Assembly: GCA_900552565.1 (NCBI GenBank)
Contig: USAK01000005.1
Span: forward strand, 1 to 64,000
DNA: 64,000 nt
Origin: an uncultured Selenomonas sp.
GTDB taxonomy: Bacteria > Bacillota > Negativicutes > Selenomonadales > Selenomonadaceae
Direction: 5' to 3'
The notes beneath the pieces were generated by a model that saw nothing but the letters and a program-made list of their open reading frames with translations, was not told the DNA's origin and ran no database searches. This document shows positions 44,558-53,298 of the stretch, in pieces (position 1 is the stretch's first letter; the number at the start of each line of letters is the position of its first letter). The translations under genes and the position numbers were made by a program.

Positions 44558-44592
44558 AAAAATAGGACTGTGCTGTAACAGTCCTATTTTTT
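44558..44592 (+). terminator. Terminator after the gamma-CA/ndk/adenosyltransferase genes
   Basis: AATAGGACTGT (44561-44571) pairs with ACAGTCCTATT (44578-44588), followed by Ts. Confidence 0.9.
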
Positions 44593-44674
44593 ATGCATTG
44601 AGGGCAGGAAGATTCTGACTTTTGGCGAATATAGAACACATAAGTGAAAATAAGATGTACTAGGAGGGATTGCG

Positions 44675-46738
44675 ATGAAATCTTATCAGAGTTCGAACCT
44701 GCGCAACGTAGCGGTCCTTGGCCATGGCAAGACGGGCAAGACGAGTCTTCTCGATGCGTGTCTTTTCAATGCGGGCGCGGTCAAGCGCCTCGGCAGCGTT
44801 GAAGAACACACGAGCGTACTTGACTGTGAGCCGGAAGAAGAAAAGCGCGGCCTGACCATCAACATGAAGCTGGCGGCCTGCGAATGGCGTGATTATAAAA
44901 TCAATTTCATCGACACTCCGGGATATCCTGACTTTGTCGGTGAAGTCAAAGGGGCGCTGACGGCGGCGGACAGCGCACTCATCGTGATTTCGGCGCCGTC
45001 GGGCATCGAGGTGGAAACGGAAAAGGCCTGGCGCTATGCGGAAGAGGCGGAGCTGCCGCGCGCGTTCTTTATCAATAAGATGGACCGCGAGCATGCGGAT
45101 TTCCAGCAGGTCGTCGAAGAGCTGCGCGTGCGCTTCGGCGACGGTGTCGTGCCCGTGCAGCTGCCAATCGGTCAGGAAGCGGCCTTTCAGGGCGTCGTCG
45201 ACCTGCTGGCCCTGCATATGAAGATTGTCACGCATGATGAGGAAGACCTCATTGCGGATATTCCAGAGTACATTCAGGGCGATGTCGAAGAGGCACGTCA
45301 GAAACTCATTGAGTCCGTGGCTGAATTCAACAATGAACTGCTGGAGAAATACATCGAAGGGGAGGAAATCACCGAAGTCGAGGTTGCGGCAGCCATGATT
45401 GAAGGCATTCAGGCCGGCAAAATCTTCCCCGTATTCTGCGGCTCGGCCAAGCAGAACATCGGCGTCAAGAAGCTTATGAACGGCATTGTCGAATATATGC
45501 CGACGCCGTATTTCCACGTGGCCATCGGCCTTGACCCCGAGAGCGGCGACATCAAGGAACGCCATACGGAAGATGCGTTCTCGGCGCAGGTCTTCAAGAC
45601 CATTGTCGACCCGTTCATTGGCCGCATGAGTTATCTGCGCATCTTCTCGGGCACGATGCGGGGCGACAGCACGTACACGCATCCAAACAAGGAGAATACG
45701 GAGCGCGTCGGCACGATTTTCTCACTGCAGGGCAAGCGGCAGGAGCATCTGGCCTCGGCTGCGGCCGGCGATATCGTCGCAACGACGAAGCTGCAGTCCG
45801 TCAAGACGGGCGATACGCTCTGCGATGGGGCCGACCCGATTGTCTATGAGAATATCGAATATCCGGCGCCGATGCTCGCGATGGCCGCGGCGGCCCACAA
45901 AAAGGGCGATGAGGATAAAGTCTTTGCTGCACTGGCCAAGCAGCAGGATGAGGACCCGACGATTCTCGTCGAGAAGAATCCGGAGACGCATGAGACCATT
46001 CTGCGCGGCATCGGTGAGGTCCACCTCGAGGTGCTCAAGGAAAAACTGCAGCGCAAATTCGGTGTGGATCTGGAACTTCATGAGCCGCGCGTGCCGTACC
46101 GTGAGACCATCCGCAAGAGCGTCAAGGTACAGGGCAAGCACAAGAAACAGAGCGGCGGCCACGGCCAGTACGGCGATGTCTGGCTCGAAATCAGTCCGAA
46201 GGAAGCCGGTACAGGCAACGAATTCACCGAGACGATTTTTGGCGGCAGCGTGCCGCGCCAGTACATCCCTGCCGTCGAGAAGGGCACGGCCGAGACGCTC
46301 GCGGGCGGCGTGCTCGCGGGCTATCCAGTCGTCGATGTCAAAGTCAACCTCTACGATGGCTCGTATCATACGGTTGACTCTTCGGAGGCCGCGTTCAAGA
46401 CAGCGACGTCCCTGGCCATCCGCAAGGGCGTCATGGAGGCCAGTCCGATTCTTCTCGAGCCGATTGACGATATCCGCATTACGGCGCCGGAATACTATAT
46501 GGGCGATGTCGTCGGGCGGCTCAATTCGAAGCGTGCGCGCATCCTCGGCATCGAGGGCAAGGGCAAGGATATGAGTGAAATCCATGCAGAGGTTCCTGAG
46601 TCCGAGCTCTACCGCTTTGCGACGGAGCTTCGTTCCCTGACGCAGGGCCGCGGCAGCTACACGCTGAGCTTCGCGCGCTATGAACCGATGCCGGAGCGCA
46701 ATGCCGAAGCCGTCATCGCTGCTTCAAAAGAAAAATAA
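44675..46738 (+). CDS. Elongation factor G paralogue (EF-G-like GTPase)
   Basis: At 687 residues the protein has all five EF-G domains: the GTPase, then a beta barrel (residues 300-390), domain III (AMAAAAHKKGDEDKVFAALA), domain IV (GGHGQYGDVWLEISP) and V. The P-loop reads GHGKTGKTSL instead of the AHIDAGKTT of canonical EF-G, and the switch region is EEKRGLTINMKLAACEWRDY. These features suit the second, non-housekeeping EF-G found in many Firmicutes. NKMDREHADF gives the guanine specificity. The gene stands alone, not next to rpsL, rpsG or tuf, which supports a specialised role. AGGAGGGA precedes ATG 44675. Confidence 0.85.
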   Translation: MKSYQSSNLRNVAVLGHGKTGKTSLLDACLFNAGAVKRLGSVEEHTSVLDCEPEEEKRGLTINMKLAACEWRDYKINFIDTPGYPDFVGEVKGALTAADSALIVISAPSGIEVETEKAWRYAEEAELPRAFFINKMDREHADFQQVVEELRVRFGDGVVPVQLPIGQEAAFQGVVDLLALHMKIVTHDEEDLIADIPEYIQGDVEEARQKLIESVAEFNNELLEKYIEGEEITEVEVAAAMIEGIQAGKIFPVFCGSAKQNIGVKKLMNGIVEYMPTPYFHVAIGLDPESGDIKERHTEDAFSAQVFKTIVDPFIGRMSYLRIFSGTMRGDSTYTHPNKENTERVGTIFSLQGKRQEHLASAAAGDIVATTKLQSVKTGDTLCDGADPIVYENIEYPAPMLAMAAAAHKKGDEDKVFAALAKQQDEDPTILVEKNPETHETILRGIGEVHLEVLKEKLQRKFGVDLELHEPRVPYRETIRKSVKVQGKHKKQSGGHGQYGDVWLEISPKEAGTGNEFTETIFGGSVPRQYIPAVEKGTAETLAGGVLAGYPVVDVKVNLYDGSYHTVDSSEAAFKTATSLAIRKGVMEASPILLEPIDDIRITAPEYYMGDVVGRLNSKRARILGIEGKGKDMSEIHAEVPESELYRFATELRSLTQGRGSYTLSFARYEPMPERNAEAVIAASKEK

Positions 46739-46752
46739 GGCCATACAGGCAA

Positions 46753-46795
46753 ATAAATAGAGCAGATAAGAAAAAATCTTATCTGCTCTATTTAT
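46753..46795. terminator. Bidirectional terminator between the EF-G paralogue and rpmB
   Basis: A perfect 19-bp inverted repeat, ATAAATAGAGCAGATAAGA (46753-46771) and its complement (46777-46795), encloses an A5 loop. Convergent genes flank it, and A/T-rich arms could serve on both strands. Confidence 0.8.
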
Positions 46796-46825
46796 GATAT
46801 ATCAGCTTTGATATGATGCGCAAAA

Positions 46826-47017
46826 TCAAAGGGCACGCTGAACCTTACCGGAACGCAGGCAGCGCGTGCAGACGTTGACACGTTTAACCTCGCCGTCAAC
46901 AACAGCGCGGACACGCTGGATGTTCGGTTTCCAGGAACGTTTCGTCTTCAGGTGGGAGTGGCTGACGTTGTTGCCGGACAGCTCGCCTTTTGCACAAAAC
47001 TCGCAAACATTTGCCAT
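46826..47017 (-). CDS. rpmB: 50S ribosomal protein L28, zinc-binding form
   Basis: The 63-residue protein matches L28, with VCEFCAKGELSGNNVSHSH at the start and VNVCTRCLRSGKV near the end. Two CxxC pairs (CEFC and CTRC) mark the zinc-containing form, as opposed to the cysteine-free paralogue that some bacteria express under zinc limitation. A consensus AAGGAGGTG precedes the ATG. It is a single gene with its own promoter and a terminator shared with the EF-G paralogue. Confidence 0.96.
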   Translation of the reverse strand: MANVCEFCAKGELSGNNVSHSHLKTKRSWKPNIQRVRAVVDGEVKRVNVCTRCLRSGKVQRAL

Positions 47018-47071
47018 GTGTTACACCTCCTTAATCCTTAAGGGCAGATTGCCCCTAAACACAATATAAGT

Positions 47072-47100
47072 ATTCTAGCACAAATCGGAGCGCCTTGCAA
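47072..47100 (-). promoter_or_regulatory. Promoter for rpmB
   Basis: On the minus strand TTGCAA (47100-47095) and TAGAAT (47077-47072) are 17 bases apart. The -35 element lies inside the arm of the hairpin described at 47083-47129. Confidence 0.65.
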
Positions 47101-47129
47101 GTATTTTTACTTGACAAGGCGCTCCGATT
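47083..47129 (-). terminator. Long hairpin between pepF and rpmB
   Basis: AATCGGAGCGCCTTG (47083-47097) is complementary to 47115-47129. Inside, CAAGTA (47098-47103) pairs with TACTTG (47108-47113) around TTTT, giving 21 pairs with one bulge. It follows the pepF stop and is probably its terminator, though the downstream T-run on the minus strand is poor. Confidence 0.65.
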
Positions 47130-47181
47130 GTTGTTTTGCAGGGGTGGGCTGCAATTTCGGGGATTGGGGGACGGCAAAATC

Positions 47182-48993
47182 TTATTTTGCGGCCTGCCCG
47201 AGTTCGTCGAGGCAGCGGCGGAACTTCTCAAAGGTAATCTTGAACGGCTCTGTGCCCGTCATATCGACGCCGGCGTTCTGCAGCAGTGTGATGGAGTAGT
47301 CGCTGCCGCCGCTGGCGAGGTAATCAAGATAAGCCTTCTGCGCAGGCTCGCCCTTCGTGCGCAGATTATGGGAGAGTGTCATGGCCGCAGCATAGCCCGT
47401 TGCGTACTGGTAGACATAGAACGGACGGTAGAAATGCGGGATGCGGCTCCATTCGGCAGCGAGCTCTTTGTCGAGCACGACATCCTCGCCGTAGTAATCG
47501 CGGTTGAGCTTCATCCAGATGTTCTCGAGGCGGTCGGCCGTCAGGGCCTCGCCTTTTTCGGCGAGCGTGTGCGTCTCAAGCTCGAATTCGGCGAACAGCA
47601 TCTGGCGGAAGACGGTCGTGCGAATCTGCTCGAGGTAGAGATTGAGATAGTAGAGGCGTTCCCTGCCTTTGGCATGCTGCAGCATGTATTCAAGCAGCAG
47701 ATTTTCATTCGTCGTCGAGGCGACTTCGGCACAGAAAATCGTGTACTCGGAATTCGTGAATTCCTGCTTCTGGCTGCTGTACCAGCTGTGCATCGAATGT
47801 CCCATCTCGTGCGCGAGTGTTGACAGCGATTCGTAGGTGTCATTCCAGCTCATGAGTACGAAGGGATGGACGCCGTAAACGCCCCACGAGTAAGCGCCGC
47901 TGCGTTTGCCCTGATTCTCGCAGCGGTCGACCCAGCCGCTCGCAAGGCCGTGGAACAGGTCATGAAGATACGTCTGGCCGAGGGGCTGCAGGGCTTCCCT
48001 GAGGATGGGCTGTGCTTTTTCGTAAGGATAGGAGACAGCGGGCTTTTCGACAATCGGCACATAGAGGTCATACATATGAAGCTCGTCGAGCTGCAGCAGC
48101 TGTTTCTTGACAGCCATGTAGCGGTGCAGCTCCGGCAGATACGAGCGCGTGGCCTCGATGGCCTTGTCGTAGACAGAGACCGGAATGTTGTTGGCATCGA
48201 GTGCCGCCTCGCGCATCGTTGCATAATGGCGCATCGAGGCCGTGAACTGGCTGGCCTTGACTGATGAACTGTAGAGCGAGGCAAAGGTGTTGCGGAAGGC
48301 ATGGTACGTCTGGAACAGTTTGGTGAATGCGTCTTTGCGGACGTCCTGTTTTTCGCTGCGCAGGAATTTCATATAGCGGCTTTCTGAGAGCGGCGTGAGC
48401 CTGCCGTCTTCGCCGAGCGTATCGGGGAACTTGAGGTCGGCGTTGACCATGACCGTGTAGGTATTGCGGGCCGAGCTGCGGAGCTCACCTGTGCGGGCGA
48501 GGAAGGACTCCTGCTCCGGCGTCAGGATATGGGCCTTGAGGCGCAGAAGCTCCTGAAGATGAAAGCGGTATTTCCGGAGTCCTGGCAGGGCCTCGGGCAG
48601 GGCACGCAGTTTTTCTTCGGGCAGTGCAAGAAGCTCCGGTTCGATGAAGGACGTCGCGGCACCGGCCTTATCGAGGAGCGGCATGACGCTGGCCACAGCG
48701 GCCTGATACTCCTGATTGCCCGTATCGGTGTCGGCCATCATGCGGGCCCAGGCAAAGACCGCGCTCAGTGTGATTTCCATCTCGTCCTGTTTCGTCAGGC
48801 AGTCGAGCAGGGCCTGAGGTTCACTTAATCTGCCGCGGAACTTCTGGATTTCCGCCAATGTCTTCGTGATGCCATCGCGGGCCGCCTGCCATTCTGCTGC
48901 TGTCTTATAGATATCATCAAGATGCCAGCGTGCTTCAGCGGGGATGTTCTCGCGGTTTGGCAGCGCCGCGTTCTTCATTGTCGTCATGGGCAT
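47182..48993 (-). CDS. pepF: Oligoendopeptidase F
   Basis: PepF is a cytoplasmic M3-family zinc peptidase that degrades medium-length peptides. The 603-residue protein has the metal-binding HEMGHSMHSWYS motif near residue 393 and the downstream glutamate in NSEYTIFCAEVASTTNE, with the family N-terminus (PAEARWHLDDIYKTAAEWQA). The first codons (MPMTTMKN) offer three possible starts; AAAGGAAG lies before the first. It is monocistronic, with no gene immediately upstream on the same strand, and ends at the long hairpin before rpmB. Confidence 0.94.
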   Translation of the reverse strand: MPMTTMKNAALPNRENIPAEARWHLDDIYKTAAEWQAARDGITKTLAEIQKFRGRLSEPQALLDCLTKQDEMEITLSAVFAWARMMADTDTGNQEYQAAVASVMPLLDKAGAATSFIEPELLALPEEKLRALPEALPGLRKYRFHLQELLRLKAHILTPEQESFLARTGELRSSARNTYTVMVNADLKFPDTLGEDGRLTPLSESRYMKFLRSEKQDVRKDAFTKLFQTYHAFRNTFASLYSSSVKASQFTASMRHYATMREAALDANNIPVSVYDKAIEATRSYLPELHRYMAVKKQLLQLDELHMYDLYVPIVEKPAVSYPYEKAQPILREALQPLGQTYLHDLFHGLASGWVDRCENQGKRSGAYSWGVYGVHPFVLMSWNDTYESLSTLAHEMGHSMHSWYSSQKQEFTNSEYTIFCAEVASTTNENLLLEYMLQHAKGRERLYYLNLYLEQIRTTVFRQMLFAEFELETHTLAEKGEALTADRLENIWMKLNRDYYGEDVVLDKELAAEWSRIPHFYRPFYVYQYATGYAAAMTLSHNLRTKGEPAQKAYLDYLASGGSDYSITLLQNAGVDMTGTEPFKITFEKFRRCLDELGQAAK

Positions 48994-49124
48994 GACTTCC
49001 TTTCTGACTTTCTTCGTTTGGATACTTTTCTTTCTTATTATATCACAGTGTGCGGCCCTATACTTCTGCCGCCGTTCCTGCTACAATGAAATATGTTTAC
49101 AAGACATCGGCGGGGAGCTTCATT

Positions 49125-49529
49125 GTGACTGCTGAAAATTTTCTTTTCGCCTTCCTGCCCATCGCAGCCCTGCTCGTCCTGCTTCTGCTGCTGCGGCAGT
49201 CGGTACTGCGGGCAGCAGGTGTGGGCCTGGTGCTGGCTGTCTTTGCTGATTTTATCGGCTTTGGGGGAACGGCAGGGCAGGCAGCGAAAGCCTGTCTGCA
49301 GGGCGCTGTGCATTCTCTGCCCATCATCGTTGTGTTTGGCACGCTGTTCCTTTATGCCTGGGCCGAAGAATCGGGCAGCCTGCGCCGTCTGCGGATGCTC
49401 CTGGCCGCTGCTGACCGCGCTGTTTTTCTGTGCCTTGTTCAGCCTGCTGTCCTGTGCGGCGCCATATCTTATGTCATGAACCGATGCAAGCAAAGGGGGA
49501 TACATCACTTTGTCACAAGCAGAATATAA
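49125..49529 (+). pseudogene. L-lactate permease family N-terminal remnant
   Basis: From GTG 49125 (GGGGAG upstream) the frame reads LFAFLPIAALLVLLLLLRQS, then AADFIGFGGT-like loops, SLPIIVVFGTLFLYAWAEES and SGSLRRLRMLLAAADRAVF. This is the pattern of the first helices of LctP/LldP lactate permeases, which exceed 500 residues. Only about 100 residues remain before the sequence turns into an unrelated tail (RCKQRGIHHFVTSRI) that overlaps the start of the next gene. About 80 percent of the transporter is therefore missing, probably through a deletion ending just upstream of the radical SAM gene. Confidence 0.65.
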
Positions 49530-51288
49530 AGACATCCTTTGGCTGGCGGTCAATGCCAAATACATGCATACCTCGCTGGCCGTGCGCTATCTGCGCGAAT
49601 GCGTCAAGGGCTCTGAGATTATGGAGCTCACCATCAATCATCAGCTGCTCGATGCTCTCGGAGAGATTTATGAGAAGCATCCGCGCGTGCTCGGTATCGT
49701 CTGCTACATCTGGAATATCGAGATGGTCAAGAAGCTTTTAGAGCTTTTGCCGAAGGCCCTGCCGGAGACCGTCATCATCTGCGGCGGACCGGAGGTCTCG
49801 TATGGCACAGCCGATTTTATGCGGGAATTTCCGATGGTCGACTTTGTCATCCGCGGCGAAGGGGAAGAAGCTGTGCCGAAGCTCATCGCTCGCATCCGTC
49901 AATTCCATTTTGAGAAACAGGCAATGAAAAAAGTCAGCAGCCTCGGCGTCATTCCGGGTGTTGCCATGCGGTGCGAAGACGGCACCATCGAGGAAAGCAC
50001 GGATGTAACGGTGGCAGACTTTGCCAATCCTGCTGTTGTGCCGTTTGGCTACCGCGAAGAGGAAATGGAAGGCCTCAGGGAACGCATCCTTTATTATGAG
50101 ACGTCGCGCGGCTGCCCGTTTTCGTGTGCCTACTGCCTGTCGTGTGCGACGGCCGGTGTACGCTATTTGCCGCTGGCGCGCGTGTTTCGCGAGCTCGACT
50201 TCTTCGTGCGCCACGATGTGCGTCAGGTCAAGTTTGTCGACCGCACGTTTAACGCGAAAAAGTCACATTTTCTGCCCATCCTGCAGTACCTCGTCAAACT
50301 GCCGGCGTCAGTGCACACGAATTTCCATTTTGAAGTCGCCATCGACTACCTCGACGAAGAGGTCCTCGAGACCTTGAGCCAGCTGCCTCGCGGCCGCGTG
50401 CAGCTCGAGATTGGCATCCAGTCGACGAATCCTCAGACGCTCGCGGCCGTTTCGCGCGTCAACCATTGGGAGAAGATAGCGGGCCATATCCGCCGCATCC
50501 TTTCCTTCCATAATATGCACCTGCATGTCGACCTCATCATCGGCCTGCCGGGCGAGGGCATGGCGTCGTTTGCGAAGTCGTTCAACGATGTCTACGCCCT
50601 GCACACCGATATGCTGCAGCTCGGCTTCCTCAAGTTCCTCAAGGGGGCTTCGATGATGAACCTCGTTCAGCCTTACGGCTATGCTTATATGCCGATGGCA
50701 CCGTATGAAGTCATGACGTCTGATGCCCTGACGTATGGCGAGATTCGCTGGTTTCACAGCTTTGAGGCCGTTTTTGAGTACTATTACAACGCCGGCCGCT
50801 GCCGTCATACGGCAGACTTCCTGATTGCCGCAGAGGAACACGGCGATGCCTTTGCCTTCTGGCGCCGATTGACAAATTGGTGGGAGAGCCGGGGGTATCA
50901 TAAAGTCGGTCATGCGACAAAAAATCTCTACAAGTACCTGCTGGACTTCTGTCAGGAGACCTACGGCATGCAGGCGGAGCTTCTTGACAATCTGCTGCGC
51001 TTCGATGCCCTGATGGCCGACGGCAGACGCATCCGGCCGGTATATCTGCATTGGGATATGGAAAAACATCAGGACAAAACGGCGCCGTTCTGGCGCAGTG
51101 ACAGGCCGCTTCAGTACATCCCTGATTTTGTCTTCCGCAACTGGCGCGATGTGCGCGGCAAATATCATATCGAGTTCTTTGCTTACGATGTGCGTCAGGC
51201 AGCGGCGGGGAAAATCGAGCAGCGCCAGACGATACTCTTATTTGACTTTACCGGCCCGGATGTGACATGTCAGGAAATCGTGCTATAA
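49510..51288 (+). CDS. B12-binding domain radical SAM protein (DUF4080 type)
   Basis: The 592-residue protein has an N-terminal cobalamin-binding-like Rossmann domain (ILWLAVNAKYMHTSLAVRYL; VLGIVCYIWNIEMVKKLLEL; ICGGPEVSYGTADF). A radical SAM barrel with the cluster motif SRGCPFSCAYCLS follows near residue 200, then a C-terminal DUF4080-like region. The substrate is unknown; members often act on B12- or heme-like or peptide substrates. The start is TTG 49510, nine bases after AAGGGGG, inside the end of the lactate-permease remnant. Confidence 0.85.
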   Translation: MSQAEYKDILWLAVNAKYMHTSLAVRYLRECVKGSEIMELTINHQLLDALGEIYEKHPRVLGIVCYIWNIEMVKKLLELLPKALPETVIICGGPEVSYGTADFMREFPMVDFVIRGEGEEAVPKLIARIRQFHFEKQAMKKVSSLGVIPGVAMRCEDGTIEESTDVTVADFANPAVVPFGYREEEMEGLRERILYYETSRGCPFSCAYCLSCATAGVRYLPLARVFRELDFFVRHDVRQVKFVDRTFNAKKSHFLPILQYLVKLPASVHTNFHFEVAIDYLDEEVLETLSQLPRGRVQLEIGIQSTNPQTLAAVSRVNHWEKIAGHIRRILSFHNMHLHVDLIIGLPGEGMASFAKSFNDVYALHTDMLQLGFLKFLKGASMMNLVQPYGYAYMPMAPYEVMTSDALTYGEIRWFHSFEAVFEYYYNAGRCRHTADFLIAAEEHGDAFAFWRRLTNWWESRGYHKVGHATKNLYKYLLDFCQETYGMQAELLDNLLRFDALMADGRRIRPVYLHWDMEKHQDKTAPFWRSDRPLQYIPDFVFRNWRDVRGKYHIEFFAYDVRQAAAGKIEQRQTILLFDFTGPDVTCQEIVL

Positions 51289-51329
51289 TTTACCACAGAG
51301 CATCAATATTATAGAAGGGAACATGAACT

Positions 51330-52094
51330 ATGAAATTAGCAGCAACTGATTTTGACGGGACGTTCTGTCCCATTCAGCAGCCCGTGCCGCAGTCAAATAT
51401 CGAGGCCGTCAAAACATGGCAGGCCGCAGGCCATAAATTTGGCATCTGTACGGGCCGCGGCCTGAGCCTCATTGATTTCGAGCTGAAAAAATATCCGGAC
51501 CTTCATCCCGACTACCTCGTCTGCAACAACGGTGCCGTCATCGTCAATGAACAGAAGGAAATCCTCACGAGCCTGACTTTTCCGCGCGAAATGCTTCAGG
51601 GGCTTCTCGATATGCCACTCATCCATGAGACGAAAAATCCCATGCGCATCCTGACGGAGACGGATATGTACCTTTTGGATATCCCAACCGTCACAGAGTT
51701 TGGTCTGAACATCCCGATGGAGAAAGTGACGTTTGCGCAGGCACGCGAGATGCCCAAGGTCGTGCAGGTCAGCATGCGCTGCGCGACGGTCGAGGAGGCA
51801 CAGGCGATGACGGCGAAAATCCGCGAAAAATATCCGGACATCATCGGCAACATCAACCGCAATTACGTCGACCTCAACCTCAAAGAGGCCAATAAGCGCG
51901 ACGGCCTGCGCCGCCTGCTCGCGGTCACGAAGTGGCAGCCGGAAGACGTTTTCTTCATCGGCGACGACCAGAACGACCTGCCCGCCGTCGAGTACTTCCG
52001 CGGCTATACCGTAGAGACGGCACAGCCCTTCATGAAGGAAGCCGCCAAGGCCGTTTATCCGAGCGTTGGGGATATGCTGCTCAGGAATATCTAA
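51330..52094 (+). CDS. Cof-type HAD-superfamily phosphatase
   Basis: The 254-residue protein has the HAD nucleophile motif AATDFDGTF at the N-terminus, the threonine motif GICTGRG near residue 39, and FFIGDDQNDLPAVEYF near residue 210, with a C2 cap between. This is the Cof/YidA-like group that dephosphorylates small phosphorylated metabolites; the real substrate cannot be predicted. A GAAGGGAAC site precedes ATG 51330. It follows the radical SAM gene after 41 bases and ends at a terminator shared with fba. Confidence 0.88.
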   Translation: MKLAATDFDGTFCPIQQPVPQSNIEAVKTWQAAGHKFGICTGRGLSLIDFELKKYPDLHPDYLVCNNGAVIVNEQKEILTSLTFPREMLQGLLDMPLIHETKNPMRILTETDMYLLDIPTVTEFGLNIPMEKVTFAQAREMPKVVQVSMRCATVEEAQAMTAKIREKYPDIIGNINRNYVDLNLKEANKRDGLRRLLAVTKWQPEDVFFIGDDQNDLPAVEYFRGYTVETAQPFMKEAAKAVYPSVGDMLLRNI

Positions 52095-52103
52095 AAAGGC
52101 AAT

Positions 52104-52134
52104 AAAAAAGACCGCTGTGAAAGCGGTCTTTTTA
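52104..52134. terminator. Bidirectional terminator between the HAD gene and fba
   Basis: AAAAAGACCGCT (52105-52116) pairs with AGCGGTCTTTTT (52122-52133). The flanking A-run and T-run suit both convergent genes. Confidence 0.9.
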
Positions 52135-52158
52135 TTGTGCTTAAAGCATCCGGATGGA

Positions 52159-53157
52159 TTACTTGTTGGCGTTGACGAGTTCCATAACGCCAGCAGCGCT
52201 GTTTGCGGAGCCGAGAACTTCTTTGATCTTGTGCTCAACGAGCTCTTTGATGTAAGCACGGCCATCAGCGCAGTACTGACGCGGATCGAAATGCTCCGGA
52301 TGAGCGAAGAAGTGCTCACGGATACCAGCCGTCATAGCGAGGCGCAGGTCGGAGTCGATGTTGATCTTGCAGACAGCGGATTTAGCAGCCTTGCGGAGCT
52401 GGTCCTCAGGGATACCTACAGCATCAGCGAGTTTGCCGCCGTTGTCGTTGATGATCTTGACATACTTCGGAATAACGGAAGAAGCACCATGGAGAACAAT
52501 CGGGAACTCCGGAATCTTCTTCTCGATTTCAGCGAGGATGTCAAAACGCAGTTCAGGCGGTACGAGAACGCCGTCAGCGTTGCGCGTGCACTGTTCCGGT
52601 TTGAACTTGAATGCACCATGGCTCGTGCCGATAGCGATAGCGAGGGAGTCAACGCCCGTCTCACGAACGAATTCCTCAACCTCTTCCGGCTGCGTGTAAG
52701 CTGCTTCATGAGCAGCGACTTTTACATCATCCTCGATGCCGGCGAGCTTACCGAGCTCAGCTTCGACAACGACGCCATGCTCATGGGCATAAGCAACGAC
52801 TTCCTGCGTGCGTTTGATGTTCTCTTTGAACTCATACTTGGAGCCATCGAACATAACGGACGTGAAGCCATCATCGATGCAGGCTTTGCAGGTCTCGAAA
52901 TCCGGACCATGATCGAGGTGCAGAGCGATAGGAATATCGTTGACCTCAAGAGCTGCCTCGACGAGGTGACGGAGATACGGGCCCTTGGCATACTTACGTG
53001 CGCCGGCGGAAGCCTGGAGGATAACCGGGGAATTCAGCTCTGCAGCTGCTTCCGTGATACCCTGTACAATCTCCATGTTGTTGATGTTGAAAGCACCGAT
53101 GGCGAAGCCGCCTTCATAAGCTTTCTTGAACATTTCTTTCGTTCCAACTAATGGCAT
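52159..53157 (-). CDS. fba: Class II fructose-1,6-bisphosphate aldolase
   Basis: This zinc aldolase splits fructose-1,6-bisphosphate in glycolysis. The 332-residue protein shows GAFNINNMEIVQGI near residue 21, the metal-binding ALHLDHGPDFE near 80, AIGTSHGAFK near 178, VLHGASSV and KINIDSDLRLA. Codon use is biased toward GCT, GTT and similar codons compared with neighbours, which fits high expression. GGGGGTAAT precedes the ATG, and an extended -10 promoter lies upstream. Confidence 0.96.
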   Translation of the reverse strand: MPLVGTKEMFKKAYEGGFAIGAFNINNMEIVQGITEAAAELNSPVILQASAGARKYAKGPYLRHLVEAALEVNDIPIALHLDHGPDFETCKACIDDGFTSVMFDGSKYEFKENIKRTQEVVAYAHEHGVVVEAELGKLAGIEDDVKVAAHEAAYTQPEEVEEFVRETGVDSLAIAIGTSHGAFKFKPEQCTRNADGVLVPPELRFDILAEIEKKIPEFPIVLHGASSVIPKYVKIINDNGGKLADAVGIPEDQLRKAAKSAVCKINIDSDLRLAMTAGIREHFFAHPEHFDPRQYCADGRAYIKELVEHKIKEVLGSANSAAGVMELVNANK

Positions 53158-53205
53158 TTTTCATTACCCCCTAATGAAATTATGTTCACTATACGAACTG
53201 ATTTC

Positions 53206-53214
53206 ATTATAACA
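53206..53214 (-). promoter_or_regulatory. Extended -10 element of the fba promoter
   Basis: On the minus strand TG-T-TATAAT occurs about 50 bases before the start codon. No good -35 is seen 17 bases upstream, which suits an extended -10 promoter. Confidence 0.5.
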
Positions 53215-53298
53215 TAGAACTGGCTTATGGTGTATAGCGGAATGTCAATTTTTACGAAAATCTCGTCATTTGCGAATAAATAATAAGAATTATCCGCA

